Shown here: piece by piece, positions 7,182 to 16,700 of the stretch
Layout of the letters: every line of letters begins with the position of its first letter
Position numbering within the stretch: the stretch's first letter is position 1
Origin: Zeaxanthinibacter enoshimensis
Lineage (GTDB): Bacteria; Bacteroidota; Bacteroidia; Flavobacteriales; Flavobacteriaceae
Reading direction: 5' to 3'
NCBI RefSeq assembly: GCF_004362865.1
Contig: NZ_SNYI01000001.1
Coordinates: 310,001-374,000 of the forward strand
DNA length: 64,000 nt
The notes under the pieces: model-generated
What the model was told of the DNA's origin: nothing
What the model saw: the letters and a program-made list of their open reading frames with translations, nothing else
Databases searched by the model: none
Position numbers and translations under genes: made by a program

Positions 7182-9683
7182 ATGACACACACCTATCACA
7201 TACACGGAATGACCTGTAATGGTTGTAGAACGCACGTAGAAGAAACGCTCTCTAAAGTTGAAGGTGTTACCAATGCAACTGTCAATTTAGAAAAAGCCGA
7301 AGCGACCATTGAAATGCAATCCCATATTCCCATCGAAAAATTTCAAGAGGCGCTGAAAACGAACGGTGGGCAATACAGCATCCATCAGAATGGGGAACAT
7401 CATCATACCCACGATAAGAAGAAAGTAGATAAACCCAAAGGCAAAGGAACGGGAACGTTCTATTGCCCGATGCATTGCGAGGGCGACAAGACTTACGACA
7501 AACCAGGCGATTGTCCTGTTTGCGGGATGGATTTGGTTGAAGAAGTGAACCTAACGGCTACTTCCGACACCCAATATACCTGTCCGATGCATCCCGAAAT
7601 TATTAAGGATGAACCGGGAAGCTGTCCAATTTGTGGGATGGATTTAGTTCCTATGGAACCCGATTTATCCGCAGAAGAAAAGACCTATAAAAAACTGCTT
7701 AAAAAGTTCTGGATAGCGGTCGCTTTCACATTGCCCATTTTTATCATTGCAATGTCCGAAATGCTGCCCAACAATCCATTATATGATGTTTTAGAATTAA
7801 ACTATTGGAATTGGATTCAATTTGCGCTCTCTATCCCTGTGGTATTCTACGCTACTTGGATGTTCTTTGAACGTGCCTACCGCAGTATAAAGACGTGGAA
7901 CTTAAATATGTTTACGCTTATCGGTATCGGTGCAGGTGTTGCTTGGCTGTTCAGCGTGTTCGGGATGCTCGTTCCCGATTTTTTCCCAGACCAATTCAAG
8001 ACCGAGGCAGGTACCGTTCACGTCTATTTTGAAGCGGCAACGGTCATTCTAACTTTGGTATTGCTTGGGCAGGTTCTGGAAGCTCGTGCGCATAGCAAGA
8101 CCAATTCCGCAGTCAAGGAACTTTTAAAATTGGCACCTAACAAGGCTGTAAAGGTAGTTGATGGCGAGGAACAGGAAGTGGCCATCGATGAAATTGAATT
8201 GGGTGATATTCTGCGTGTAAAGCCGGGCGATAAGATTCCTGTGGATGGCGTTATTACCGAAGGCGAAACTTCTATAGATGAATCGATGATTACGGGCGAA
8301 CCCATTCCTGTAAACAAATCAGTAGATGATAAAGTAAGTAGCGGAACTATCAATGGCAATCAGTCCTTTTTGATGAAAGCTGAAAAGGTTGGGTCTGACA
8401 CTTTGTTATCACAGATTATACAGATGGTCAATGATGCCAGTCGAAGCCGTGCACCCATCCAAAAGTTGGCCGATACCGTTTCGGGATATTTCGTGCCAAT
8501 CGTTGTTATAATCGCTGTTGTTACATTTGCCGTTTGGGCAATTTGGGGCCCAGAGCCAGCCTATGTTTATGCTTTGGTCAATGCGATTGCCGTATTAATT
8601 ATCGCCTGTCCCTGTGCTTTGGGGCTTGCGACACCAATGTCTGTAATGGTCGGCGTTGGCAAAGGTGCGCAGAATGGTGTGCTTATTAAAAATGCCGAAG
8701 CCCTTGAAAAAATGGATAAGGTCGATACTCTCATTGTCGATAAGACCGGAACGATAACTGAAGGAAAACCTACAGTTGAGAAAGTGGGTTCTTTTGAGAA
8801 GGGGTTTACCGAAACCGAAGTACTACAATACATTGTTTCCTTGAACAGCCAAAGTGAACATCCGCTGGCGGAAGCCACCGTAAAATATGGAAAAGAACAA
8901 AACGCAGAGTTTTTAAAAGCAGATGGATTTAACGCAGTAACTGGAAAAGGCGTTGAAGGTGAAGTGAACAATAAAGAAGTGGCTTTAGGTAACGCCAAAA
9001 TGATGGAACAGGCAAATGCTACACTTACCGAAGCTATGGAAAACGAGGCACAATCCTACCAAAAACAAGGGAAAACGGTTTCCTATCTCGCTGTAGAAGG
9101 TCAAGTTGTAGGCTACGTCGTTATCGGCGACAAAATCAAGGAAACGAGTGCAAAAGCTATCAAGGATTTGCAGAATAAGGGAATTGCGGTCATTATGCTT
9201 ACTGGTGATAATCACGACACCGCCCAAGCTGTCGCAGATGAGCTTAACCTTGCCGATTTTCAAGCAAGTATGCTACCAGAAAACAAATTGCAGGAAGTCG
9301 AGAAATTACAAGAGCAAGGCAAGGTGGTTGCAATGGCAGGCGATGGTATCAATGATGCACCTGCACTCGCTAAAAGTGATGTAGGTATCGCAATGGGAAC
9401 AGGTACGGATGTTGCCATTGAAAGTGCAGCCATTACCTTGGTGAAAGGCGATTTACACGGTATCGTAAAGGCAAGAAATCTAAGTGATGCAGTAATGCGC
9501 AATATCAAACAAAACCTCTTTTTTGCAATGATTTATAACACGCTGGGTATCCCTATTGCAGCAGGACTACTGTATCCGTTTTTTGGAATACTCTTATCGC
9601 CAATGATTGCGGCTTTGGCGATGAGCTTCAGTTCGGTATCGGTAATTGCCAACTCATTACGTCTAAAAAGTAAAAACATATAA
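7182..9683 (+). CDS. copA: Cu(I)-exporting P1B-type ATPase (CopA-like) with HMA and two HMBD domains
   Basis: Inner-membrane ATPase of 833 aa that moves Cu(I) out of the cytoplasm. Order of domains: HMA (GMTCNGC, ~9-15); two YHS-like heavy-metal-binding domains (CPMHCEG...CPVCGMDLV, ~95-120, and CPMHPEI...CPICGMDLVP, ~134-158); membrane helices; actuator TGE; CPC in the transport helix (~476-478); phosphorylation motif DKTGT (~520-524); SEHPLAEA (the HP motif); GDGIND. The last helices contain YN and the MxxSS pattern (MSFSS) that mark the Cu(I)/Ag(I) class (P1B-1). It follows the NTF2-like gene closely and is part of the + strand copper cluster. The doubled HMBD modules make it longer than E. 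coli-type relatives without them. Confidence 0.95.
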   Translation: MTHTYHIHGMTCNGCRTHVEETLSKVEGVTNATVNLEKAEATIEMQSHIPIEKFQEALKTNGGQYSIHQNGEHHHTHDKKKVDKPKGKGTGTFYCPMHCEGDKTYDKPGDCPVCGMDLVEEVNLTATSDTQYTCPMHPEIIKDEPGSCPICGMDLVPMEPDLSAEEKTYKKLLKKFWIAVAFTLPIFIIAMSEMLPNNPLYDVLELNYWNWIQFALSIPVVFYATWMFFERAYRSIKTWNLNMFTLIGIGAGVAWLFSVFGMLVPDFFPDQFKTEAGTVHVYFEAATVILTLVLLGQVLEARAHSKTNSAVKELLKLAPNKAVKVVDGEEQEVAIDEIELGDILRVKPGDKIPVDGVITEGETSIDESMITGEPIPVNKSVDDKVSSGTINGNQSFLMKAEKVGSDTLLSQIIQMVNDASRSRAPIQKLADTVSGYFVPIVVIIAVVTFAVWAIWGPEPAYVYALVNAIAVLIIACPCALGLATPMSVMVGVGKGAQNGVLIKNAEALEKMDKVDTLIVDKTGTITEGKPTVEKVGSFEKGFTETEVLQYIVSLNSQSEHPLAEATVKYGKEQNAEFLKADGFNAVTGKGVEGEVNNKEVALGNAKMMEQANATLTEAMENEAQSYQKQGKTVSYLAVEGQVVGYVVIGDKIKETSAKAIKDLQNKGIAVIMLTGDNHDTAQAVADELNLADFQASMLPENKLQEVEKLQEQGKVVAMAGDGINDAPALAKSDVGIAMGTGTDVAIESAAITLVKGDLHGIVKARNLSDAVMRNIKQNLFFAMIYNTLGIPIAAGLLYPFFGILLSPMIAALAMSFSSVSVIANSLRLKSKNI

Positions 9684-9702
9684 TCTAACTAATTAAATAC
9701 TT

Positions 9703-10287
9703 ATGAAATATAAAATTTTGATAATCCTATTGGTAGTTGCTGTCAGCGGATGTAAAAATGAAGAAAAGAATAATACCAAAATAGAGACAGAGCACAATCA
9801 TACCCAGAGTGAACCTAAATCTGAGAACAAAAAAACCCTAAGTCCACACACATCGGCAATGGCTATGATAGGTGATGCTCATATCCATATAGATTATTCG
9901 TCGCCAGGCGTAAGGGATAGAATTATTTTCGGTGGATTGTTGGCTTACGACCAAGTCTGGCAGGCTGGTGCCCATATGGCTACTTGGCTTGAAACAAATA
10001 AGGATTTAGAAATCGACGGTAAAGAATTGAAAGCTGGAAAATACGGGTTTTTTGTAATTCCGAATCAGGAAGAATGGACTGTCATTTTCAACAGGAATTG
10101 GAACCAACACGGTAAGGACGACTATACTGAAAATGATGATGTATTACGATTCAAAGTAACACCTAAAACTTCTGAAGATATCAAAGAACATTTAGAGTAT
10201 AAAGTAAACAAAACAACAGAGACTTCAGGAACAATCTCAATGAGTTGGGAAAAAGTAACGATTGAATTTCCTTTTGAAATAAAGTAA
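9703..10287 (+). CDS. DUF2911-family lipoprotein
   Basis: Protein of 194 aa with a lipoprotein signal (LILLVVAVSGC|KNE), a charged linker, then a DUF2911 domain (~48-190) recognisable by DYSSPGVRDRIIFGGLLAYDQVWQAGAH and the LKAGKYGFFVIPNQEEWTVIFN segment. DUF2911 proteins are common in Bacteroidetes but have no established reaction. The segment KTLSPHTSAMAMIGDAHIHIDY offers His and Met residues that could bind a metal. It is co-directional with its neighbours, 19 bp after copA and 1 bp before the PepSY gene, so it is likely part of the same operon. Confidence 0.83.
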   Translation: MKYKILIILLVVAVSGCKNEEKNNTKIETEHNHTQSEPKSENKKTLSPHTSAMAMIGDAHIHIDYSSPGVRDRIIFGGLLAYDQVWQAGAHMATWLETNKDLEIDGKELKAGKYGFFVIPNQEEWTVIFNRNWNQHGKDDYTENDDVLRFKVTPKTSEDIKEHLEYKVNKTTETSGTISMSWEKVTIEFPFEIK

Positions 10288-10288
10288 A

Positions 10289-10996
10289 ATGGTAAATAGA
10301 AAAACAGCGAAATGGATTAGAAAAGCACACCGCTATTTGGGTGTTTTTTTAGGTATTCAGTTTCTGATGTGGACGATTAGTGGGATGTATTTCAGCTGGA
10401 CAGACATCGACGAGATACACGGCGACCATTTTAAGAAAGCAGCACCTGTGCAGACCTCTTTTGATAATTTGCTCGGCACATCCCAACTGGCTACAAAAGA
10501 ATCCGTACAATCTTTGGAACTGCTGGAAATCGCAAATGAACCTTATTATTGGATTAATGAAGCACAGCTTTATAATGCAAGAACGGGACAAAGGAAAAAT
10601 GGAATTTCTAAAAAAGAGGCACAACAAGTTGCAAATAGGTATATGTTGGACGATTTAGAAATAGCAAAAATTCAATTAGTCGATTCTGTAGGGCCACATC
10701 ACGAATATCGCGGTCGCCCACTTCCAGCTTATGAAATCTTGTATGAGACACCACAAAATTTAAAAGCATATGTGGCGGTTGAGAATGGCGCTTTTCAAAC
10801 GGTGAGACACAGGGATTGGCGCTGGTTTGATTTTCTTTGGATGACCCATACAATGGATTATCAGGGAAGGGATAATTTCAACACGTTGTTGTTAAGGGCA
10901 TTTTCACTTTTGGGGTTGATAACCGTCTTAAGCGGTTTCGTTTTGTGGTACATCAGTTCCCCATCAATCAGAAAACTAAAAAAGAAAATTAAATAA
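10289..10996 (+). CDS. PepSY-domain membrane protein
   Basis: Membrane protein of 235 aa. An N-terminal helix (AHRYLGVFLGIQFLMWTISGMYFSW, ~13-37) carries the HRYLG and SGMYFSW motifs of PepSY-associated membrane proteins. A periplasmic PepSY-like region (~85-180, with KEAQQVANRYM and AVENGAFQTVRHRDWRWFDFLWMTHTMDY) follows, and then a second helix near the C-terminus (~208-228). Relatives in larger proteins are ferric-siderophore or flavin reductase-like membrane subunits. Here the short two-helix form is typical of copper/iron-linked PepSY proteins of flavobacteria. Redox or metal-reductase partner function is inferred only. Confidence 0.82.
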   Translation: MVNRKTAKWIRKAHRYLGVFLGIQFLMWTISGMYFSWTDIDEIHGDHFKKAAPVQTSFDNLLGTSQLATKESVQSLELLEIANEPYYWINEAQLYNARTGQRKNGISKKEAQQVANRYMLDDLEIAKIQLVDSVGPHHEYRGRPLPAYEILYETPQNLKAYVAVENGAFQTVRHRDWRWFDFLWMTHTMDYQGRDNFNTLLLRAFSLLGLITVLSGFVLWYISSPSIRKLKKKIK

Positions 10997-11020
10997 TTAG
11001 TAACAAAAAAACCAAAAATT

Positions 11021-11512
11021 ATGAATTCAAACGAACACAAAAATTCAGGAAAATCAAAAAACCATTACACACGTTTTGTAGCGATGCTCGCTTGCTCTTT
11101 TGTAGCAATGTACATTACGATGTATTTAAACACTTATGAATGGGACCACGTTTGGTTTAGCCTAACGAGGTTTTATATGGTCTGCCTTGGTATCGCAGCT
11201 ATGGCCATCATTATGTTTGTGGCAATGCGTGGTATGTACCAAAATAAAAAGAAGAATATCGCCATAGTCTTGGGAAGTATCGTTCTCTTTGTAAGTGCAT
11301 TAGGACTCGTACGTGACCAAAAGTCAACCGTAGGCGATGTACTTTGGATGAAAGCAATGATACCACACCATTCCATTGCAATTTTAACAAGTGAACGTGC
11401 AGATATTGAAGACCCTGAAGTTAAAAAACTGGCTGAAGAAATCATTAAGGCACAACGAAGGGAAATCGCCGAAATGAAAGAAATGATTGAACGTTTAGAA
11501 AACGAAAAATAA
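11021..11512 (+). CDS. DUF305-domain membrane protein
   Basis: Protein of 163 aa with three hydrophobic helices (~20-38, ~50-70, ~78-97) and a C-terminal DUF305 domain (~105-163) with its signature MKAMIPHHSIAIL and an amphipathic REIAEMKEMIERLE end. The HH pair and Met residues of DUF305 are proposed copper ligands. It stands just before the CusB-like adaptor (4-bp gap), which suggests translational coupling. The exact biochemical role is not established for the family, but its association with copper resistance is frequent. Confidence 0.85.
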   Translation: MNSNEHKNSGKSKNHYTRFVAMLACSFVAMYITMYLNTYEWDHVWFSLTRFYMVCLGIAAMAIIMFVAMRGMYQNKKKNIAIVLGSIVLFVSALGLVRDQKSTVGDVLWMKAMIPHHSIAILTSERADIEDPEVKKLAEEIIKAQRREIAEMKEMIERLENEK

Positions 11513-11516
11513 GATT

Positions 11517-13253
11517 ATGAATAAGAACATTTTATATATAGCAATAGCCATAATAATAGGTTTGGGCGCAGGCTGGCTCATTTTTGGAAACGGGTCAAGT
11601 GATACTATGGCAAATAAGGATATATCCGATATGTCTGATCAACACGACCACTCTGGCGAGAGTGCAGACCAGATGTGGACGTGCTCAATGCATCCACAGA
11701 TTATGCAACCCGAAGCTGGTGATTGCCCAATATGTGGGATGGACTTAATCCCTGCTGAAACTGGTGCAGAAGGTCTCGCAGCAAACGAGATAAAAATGAC
11801 CGAAAATGCTATGGCATTAGCAAATATTCAAACTACCATTGTGGGTAATGCAGAAACAAGCGATGATGACGGGATGATTTTCCTTTCGGGAAAAATAGCT
11901 GCAAACGAAGAAAACAATACCGTACAATCCAGCTATTTTAAAGGAAGGATAGAACAACTCAACGTTAACTATGAAGGACAGCAAGTAAACCGTGGTCAGC
12001 TATTGGCAACCATTTACGCACCAGACCTTGTAGCGGCACAGCAGGAACTGATTACCGCAGCATCGCTCAAAGCATCGCAACCCGCTTTATACAAAGCCGT
12101 TCGCAACAAGTTAAAAAACTGGAAACTTTCAGATACACAAATCAATGCTATTGAGGAAAGTGGCAGCGTGCGTGAGAACTTTCCGATTTATGCAACGGTT
12201 TCCGGAACGGTATCAGAAGTAATGGCAGCACAGGGCGATTATGTAAATCAAGGACAGCCTATTGTGAAGTTGAGCAACTTGAATTCGGTTTGGGCAGAAT
12301 TTGATGCTTATGAAAATCAGATAGCACAGTTCAATATTGGGCAAAAAATCAACATCACGACCAATGCCTATCCAAATAAAGAATTTGAGGGAACAATTTC
12401 ATTTATTGACCCAATTTTAAATAATGCGACACGAACGGTAACGGTACGTGCAACCCTTCAAAATAGAGACGACCTATTTAAACCAGGAATGTTTGTTACA
12501 GGTAAGGTTAAAGGCGCAACGCAAACTATGGAAAATACACTTGCCGTACCTGCAAGTGCTGTACTATGGACAGGCGAGCGCTCATTGGTATATGTTAAAA
12601 CCAATCCTAACGAGCCTGTGTTTGAAATGCGCGAAGTGACCTTGGGCAATCGCTCTGGCGAAACTTACCAAGTATCTTCCGGATTAAATAATGGCGATGA
12701 AATAGTAACCAATGGAACTTTCACGGTAGATGCAGCAGCACAATTACAGGGTAAAAAATCAATGATGAATCAGCAAATGATGCAGGACGAATCAGCAATG
12801 ATCGGCGATATGGAAATGAGTTTCAGCGATGCGTTTAGTTCTGATTTCGACAAAGCATTACCATCATATCTCAAAATGAAAGATGCCCTTGTAGCAAGCG
12901 ATGCAAGTCAAGTTTCCGCTTTCGCGAAAGCGACATCAGAAAAATTAAAAGCAATATCGACTGATGATTTAGGTACGATGGAAAAACAACATTTAACCAA
13001 AAGTATTGAGATGCTGGATGCCATTGCAAACAATGACATTCTGGAAAACCAGCGCGCTCACTTCGTCATTCTAAACGAGAATATCGTGCCTATTGCAATG
13101 AGCATAGAAAACTCGACAAATTATTACATTCAGAAATGCCCTATGGCAAATAACAATAAAGGTGCGGTATGGTTAAGTATGGAAGAAGAAATAAGAAATC
13201 CATACTATGGCGATGCAATGTTGACTTGCGGAAGTGTGATTGATTCGTTGTAA
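11517..13253 (+). CDS. RND efflux periplasmic adaptor (CusB-like) with N-terminal HMBD and C-terminal DUF3347
   Basis: Membrane-fusion protein of 578 aa linking an RND pump to its channel. It has one N-terminal anchor (ILYIAIAIIIGLGAGWLIFG), a heavy-metal-binding domain (TCSMHPQI...CPICGMDLIP, ~54-79), a barrel-sandwich/hairpin core (~110-330, with GRIEQLNVNYEGQQVNRGQLLATIYAPDLV), a beta-barrel and membrane-proximal region, and a DUF3347 domain (~440-578) ending CPMANNNKGAVWLSMEEEIRNPYYGDAMLTCG. Classical CusB has about 400 aa, so both metal-binding extensions are additions that could load Cu onto the pump. A perfect GCTTTCGCGAAAGC palindrome (12918-12931) lies inside. Which of the two RND pumps it serves is not certain. 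Confidence 0.9.
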   Translation: MNKNILYIAIAIIIGLGAGWLIFGNGSSDTMANKDISDMSDQHDHSGESADQMWTCSMHPQIMQPEAGDCPICGMDLIPAETGAEGLAANEIKMTENAMALANIQTTIVGNAETSDDDGMIFLSGKIAANEENNTVQSSYFKGRIEQLNVNYEGQQVNRGQLLATIYAPDLVAAQQELITAASLKASQPALYKAVRNKLKNWKLSDTQINAIEESGSVRENFPIYATVSGTVSEVMAAQGDYVNQGQPIVKLSNLNSVWAEFDAYENQIAQFNIGQKINITTNAYPNKEFEGTISFIDPILNNATRTVTVRATLQNRDDLFKPGMFVTGKVKGATQTMENTLAVPASAVLWTGERSLVYVKTNPNEPVFEMREVTLGNRSGETYQVSSGLNNGDEIVTNGTFTVDAAAQLQGKKSMMNQQMMQDESAMIGDMEMSFSDAFSSDFDKALPSYLKMKDALVASDASQVSAFAKATSEKLKAISTDDLGTMEKQHLTKSIEMLDAIANNDILENQRAHFVILNENIVPIAMSIENSTNYYIQKCPMANNNKGAVWLSMEEEIRNPYYGDAMLTCGSVIDSL

Positions 13254-13288
13254 AAATCATTTGCAACACAGTTGCACCAAAATATTTT

Positions 13289-13296
13289 TATCTTTG
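13289..13296 (+). promoter_or_regulatory. Bacteroidetes -7 promoter element (TAtcTTTG) for the Cys/His-rich small protein
   Basis: TATCTTTG lies 4 bp upstream of the GTG start at 13301, so transcription would begin about at the start codon. This suggests a leaderless mRNA. No TTTG at the usual 19-21 bp spacing is seen upstream. Confidence 0.55.
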
Positions 13297-13300
13297 CATT

Positions 13301-13609
13301 GTGAAAGTTGTAGCAATCATTTTATCGTTTTATTTCTTGGCACTCAATGTAGTGCCTTGTAGCGATGCGACAAATAGTGCCGATGACACCCAAGTTGTTA
13401 CGGTAATAGATATTGATGGCGACCACGACCAAGACTGTGAGTTATGCTCGCCTTTTTGCCAATGTCATTGCTGCCACGTTCACACGATAAATTTTGGGCT
13501 TGTTGCATTTCAACCGCTACAGCCTGCTATTCCACACGAATTCTTTGTCCATTTTGATGACCTCGGCAAAGATATTCCCCATTCCCTTTTTCAGCCCCCT
13601 AAGGCATAA
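13301..13609 (+). CDS. Small Cys/His-rich secreted protein (DUF6660-like)
   Basis: Protein of 102 aa with a signal peptide (VVAIILSFYFLALNVVPC) and a compact metal-binding-looking cluster CELCSPFCQCHCCHVHTINF (~46-65), with six Cys and two His in 20 residues. This resembles the DUF6660 family seen next to flavobacterial RND metal pumps. No in-frame ATG exists, so the GTG at 13301 is the best start. It may bind Cu or Zn in the envelope before handing it to the adjacent pump; that is inferred only from the cluster and position. It precedes the CusA-TolC fusion gene. Confidence 0.68.
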   Translation: MKVVAIILSFYFLALNVVPCSDATNSADDTQVVTVIDIDGDHDQDCELCSPFCQCHCCHVHTINFGLVAFQPLQPAIPHEFFVHFDDLGKDIPHSLFQPPKA

Positions 13610-13734
13610 TTCAGTTTTAATAGGATAACTATATCCTGTTTTGACGTGTCCATCTATTGGATTCGTCAACATTGTGCATTGCATTTAATTCAATGTATAG
13701 AACCAAAATTTCAACTGAATTAACACCCTTATCT

Positions 13735-16700
13735 ATGATTAATAGAATCATTGATTTTTCAATCAATAACAAATTTATAATCGGTCTGCTCACGCTGGCA
13801 TTGATTGGTGCTGGTATATATAGTATGACCCAAGTGCCCATTGATGCCGTGCCGGATATTACTAATAACCAAGTACAGGTCATCACACAATCCCCTAATC
13901 TGGGAACGGAAGATATTGAGCAATTCGTAACCTATCCCGTCGAAGTTGCAATGAGCAACTTGCCCAATGTAAAGGAAATTCGTTCGGTGTCCCGCTTTGG
14001 CCTTTCCGTAGTAACCGTCGTTTTTGACGATGATATGGGTACCTATTTACCGCGTCAACTTGTTTCTGAAAAACTGACCGAAGTACGTGAACAAATCCCA
14101 GAGGGTTTTGGACAGCCAAGTATGGGGCCAATTTCAACAGGTTTGGGGGAAGTGTACCAATATACCTTAAAGGTAGAACCTGAATTTGAAGATAAATATT
14201 CATTATCCGATTTACGTACAATGCAAGATTGGATTGTGCAACGGCAAATGGCAATGGTGCCTGGTGTTGTAGAAATTAATGCCATCGGCGGAAAAATAAA
14301 GCAATATGAGGTGGCCGTCGACCCTAATGAATTAAAGGCAATCGGCCTTACTATTACCGATGTGTTCGAAGCATTGGAAGCGAACAATAAAAATACAGGT
14401 GGTGCGTACATTGAGAAAAACCATCAGGCGAACTTCATTCGAGGTGAAGGTTTGGTGCGAAGCCTTGATGATATTAAAAAAATCGTCATCAAAAATGAAA
14501 ATGGTGTGCCCATTACCATAAGTGATGTTGCAGATGTGCGCTTTGGTTCTGCCGTGCGCTATGGGGCTTTGACGCAGGACGGCGAAGGTGAGGTCGTTGG
14601 CGGTCTTGTTATGATGCTCAAAGGGGCAAACTCAAACGAGGTTATTGTACGTGTGAAAGACCGGATGGCCGAAATACAGAAATCCCTTCCTGAAGGGGTT
14701 GTCATTCAGCCCTTATTGGATAGAAGTAAGCTTATAAGTGAAACAACCGGCACGGTGCGTAACAATCTACTCGAAGGTGCGCTTATCGTGATTTTCGTAC
14801 TTGTTTTCCTTTTAGGAAACTGGCGTGGTGGTCTTATTGTGGCTTCGACTATCCCTTTATCGCTATTGTTCGCTTTTATACTAATGAACGTTTTTGACGT
14901 ATGGGCGAACTTGATGAGTTTAGGTGCTATCGATTTTGGTATCATCGTAGATGGGGCGGTCATCATCGTGGAAGCCAGCGTATTCTTAATGGGAAGCTAC
15001 ATCCTAAAAAAGAAGTCTTTAAACAAGGAAAAACGTGATGAGATAGCCGCAAATGCATCAAAGAAAATGATGAATGCCGCCTTCTTTGGGCAATTGATAA
15101 TTCTAATTGTGTTCTTGCCCATACTGGCTTTGGAAGGCATCGAGGGCAAAATGTTTAAACCAATGGCGCTCACATTCATATTTGCAATGATTGGTGCTAT
15201 GTTTCTTTGCCTGACATACGTTCCAATGATGTCCGCACTATTTTTAAAACCACCCAAGACGGAAAAAAAATCTTGGGGCGACCGTTTCGTGCATTGGGTA
15301 CAGCGGAAGTATGAACCACTTTTGGTCAAGACTTTAAACAAGGGAAAATGGATTGTGGGTATTGCCGTCGCCATATTTGCCCTAACCGTTTTTATGTTTA
15401 CAAGAATGGGTGGCGAATTCATTCCCCAACTGGATGAAGGCGATATTGCATTTCACACCATACTTAAACCCGGAAGCTCACTAAGCGAAACGATTGAGAC
15501 CACTACTAAAGTTGAGCGTATCATAAAGGCCGAATTTCCGGAAGTTGAGAAAATTGTAAGCCGTATCGGTGTGGCCGAAGTGCCCACAGACCCGATGCCA
15601 ATGGATTTCGCTGATGTATTTGTTATTCTAAAACCCCAAGATGAATGGGTGTCTGCCGATGATAAGGATGAACTTATTGATAAAATGAAGGAAGCGGTAA
15701 GCATTATCCCGGGCGTAAATTATGAGTTTACCCAACCAATCGAAATGCGCTTTAATGAACTGTTAGAGGGTATTCGAGAAGATGTTGCCATTAAAATTTA
15801 TGGTGAGGATATAGACGTACTTGCTGCAAAGGCCGATGAGATTACAAAAATCATAGCGGGTACTGAAGGTATAGGCGATATGAGGGCAGAAGCAACTTCT
15901 GGATTGCCCCAAATGACCATTAAATACAATCGCAACAAACTGGCACAGTATGGTGTGAGTATCGACCAACTCAATACAATGGTACAGTCCGCTTTTGCGG
16001 GTGGATATGCAGGGGTCATTTTTGAAGGCGAAAAGCGTTTTGACTTAGTGGTTCGGCTCGACGAGCAGAACCGTACTGACATCAATGACATCAGAAATCT
16101 GTACATCAATTTGCCTAACGGCTCGCAGATTCCGCTTCAAGAACTGGCCACAATCGAATACGAACCAGGTCCGATGCAGATAAGCCGGGACAATACCAAC
16201 CGAAGAACCTACGTGGGTGTAAATGTGCGCGGACGTGATGTGGAATCATTAGTTAACGAGATTAAGGATAAACTGGACGCAAATCTTGAATTACCACCAG
16301 GCTATTTTATTCGGTATGGTGGTGCATTTGAAAATCTTGAAAGAGCAAGCGAGCGATTACAGACTGTGGTCCCGATTGCTTTATTGTTGATTTTTATCTT
16401 GATTTATTTCGCATTAAAATCCTTTCCGCAGACCTTGATGATTTACTTGGCCATCCCGATGGCGACCATTGGCGGTGTATTCGCACTATGGCTTCGGGAT
16501 ATGCCTTTCAGTATTTCCGCAGGGGTCGGCTTTATCGTCCTCTTTGGTGTTGCCGTCCTGAACGGACTGGTAATGATTAGCGGTCTAAATGAATTGAAGG
16601 AAGAAGGCGTGACCAATTTAAAAGACCGAATAATTGAAGGTACAAAACGCAGAATACGTCCCATTATGCTGACGGCCTTTACCGATATTTTAGGATTTCT

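Noticed and set aside
13657-13734. Upstream ATG of the RND-TolC fusion
   Set aside because: The extra 26 residues have no pump similarity and precede the typical MINRIIDFSINNKF start.
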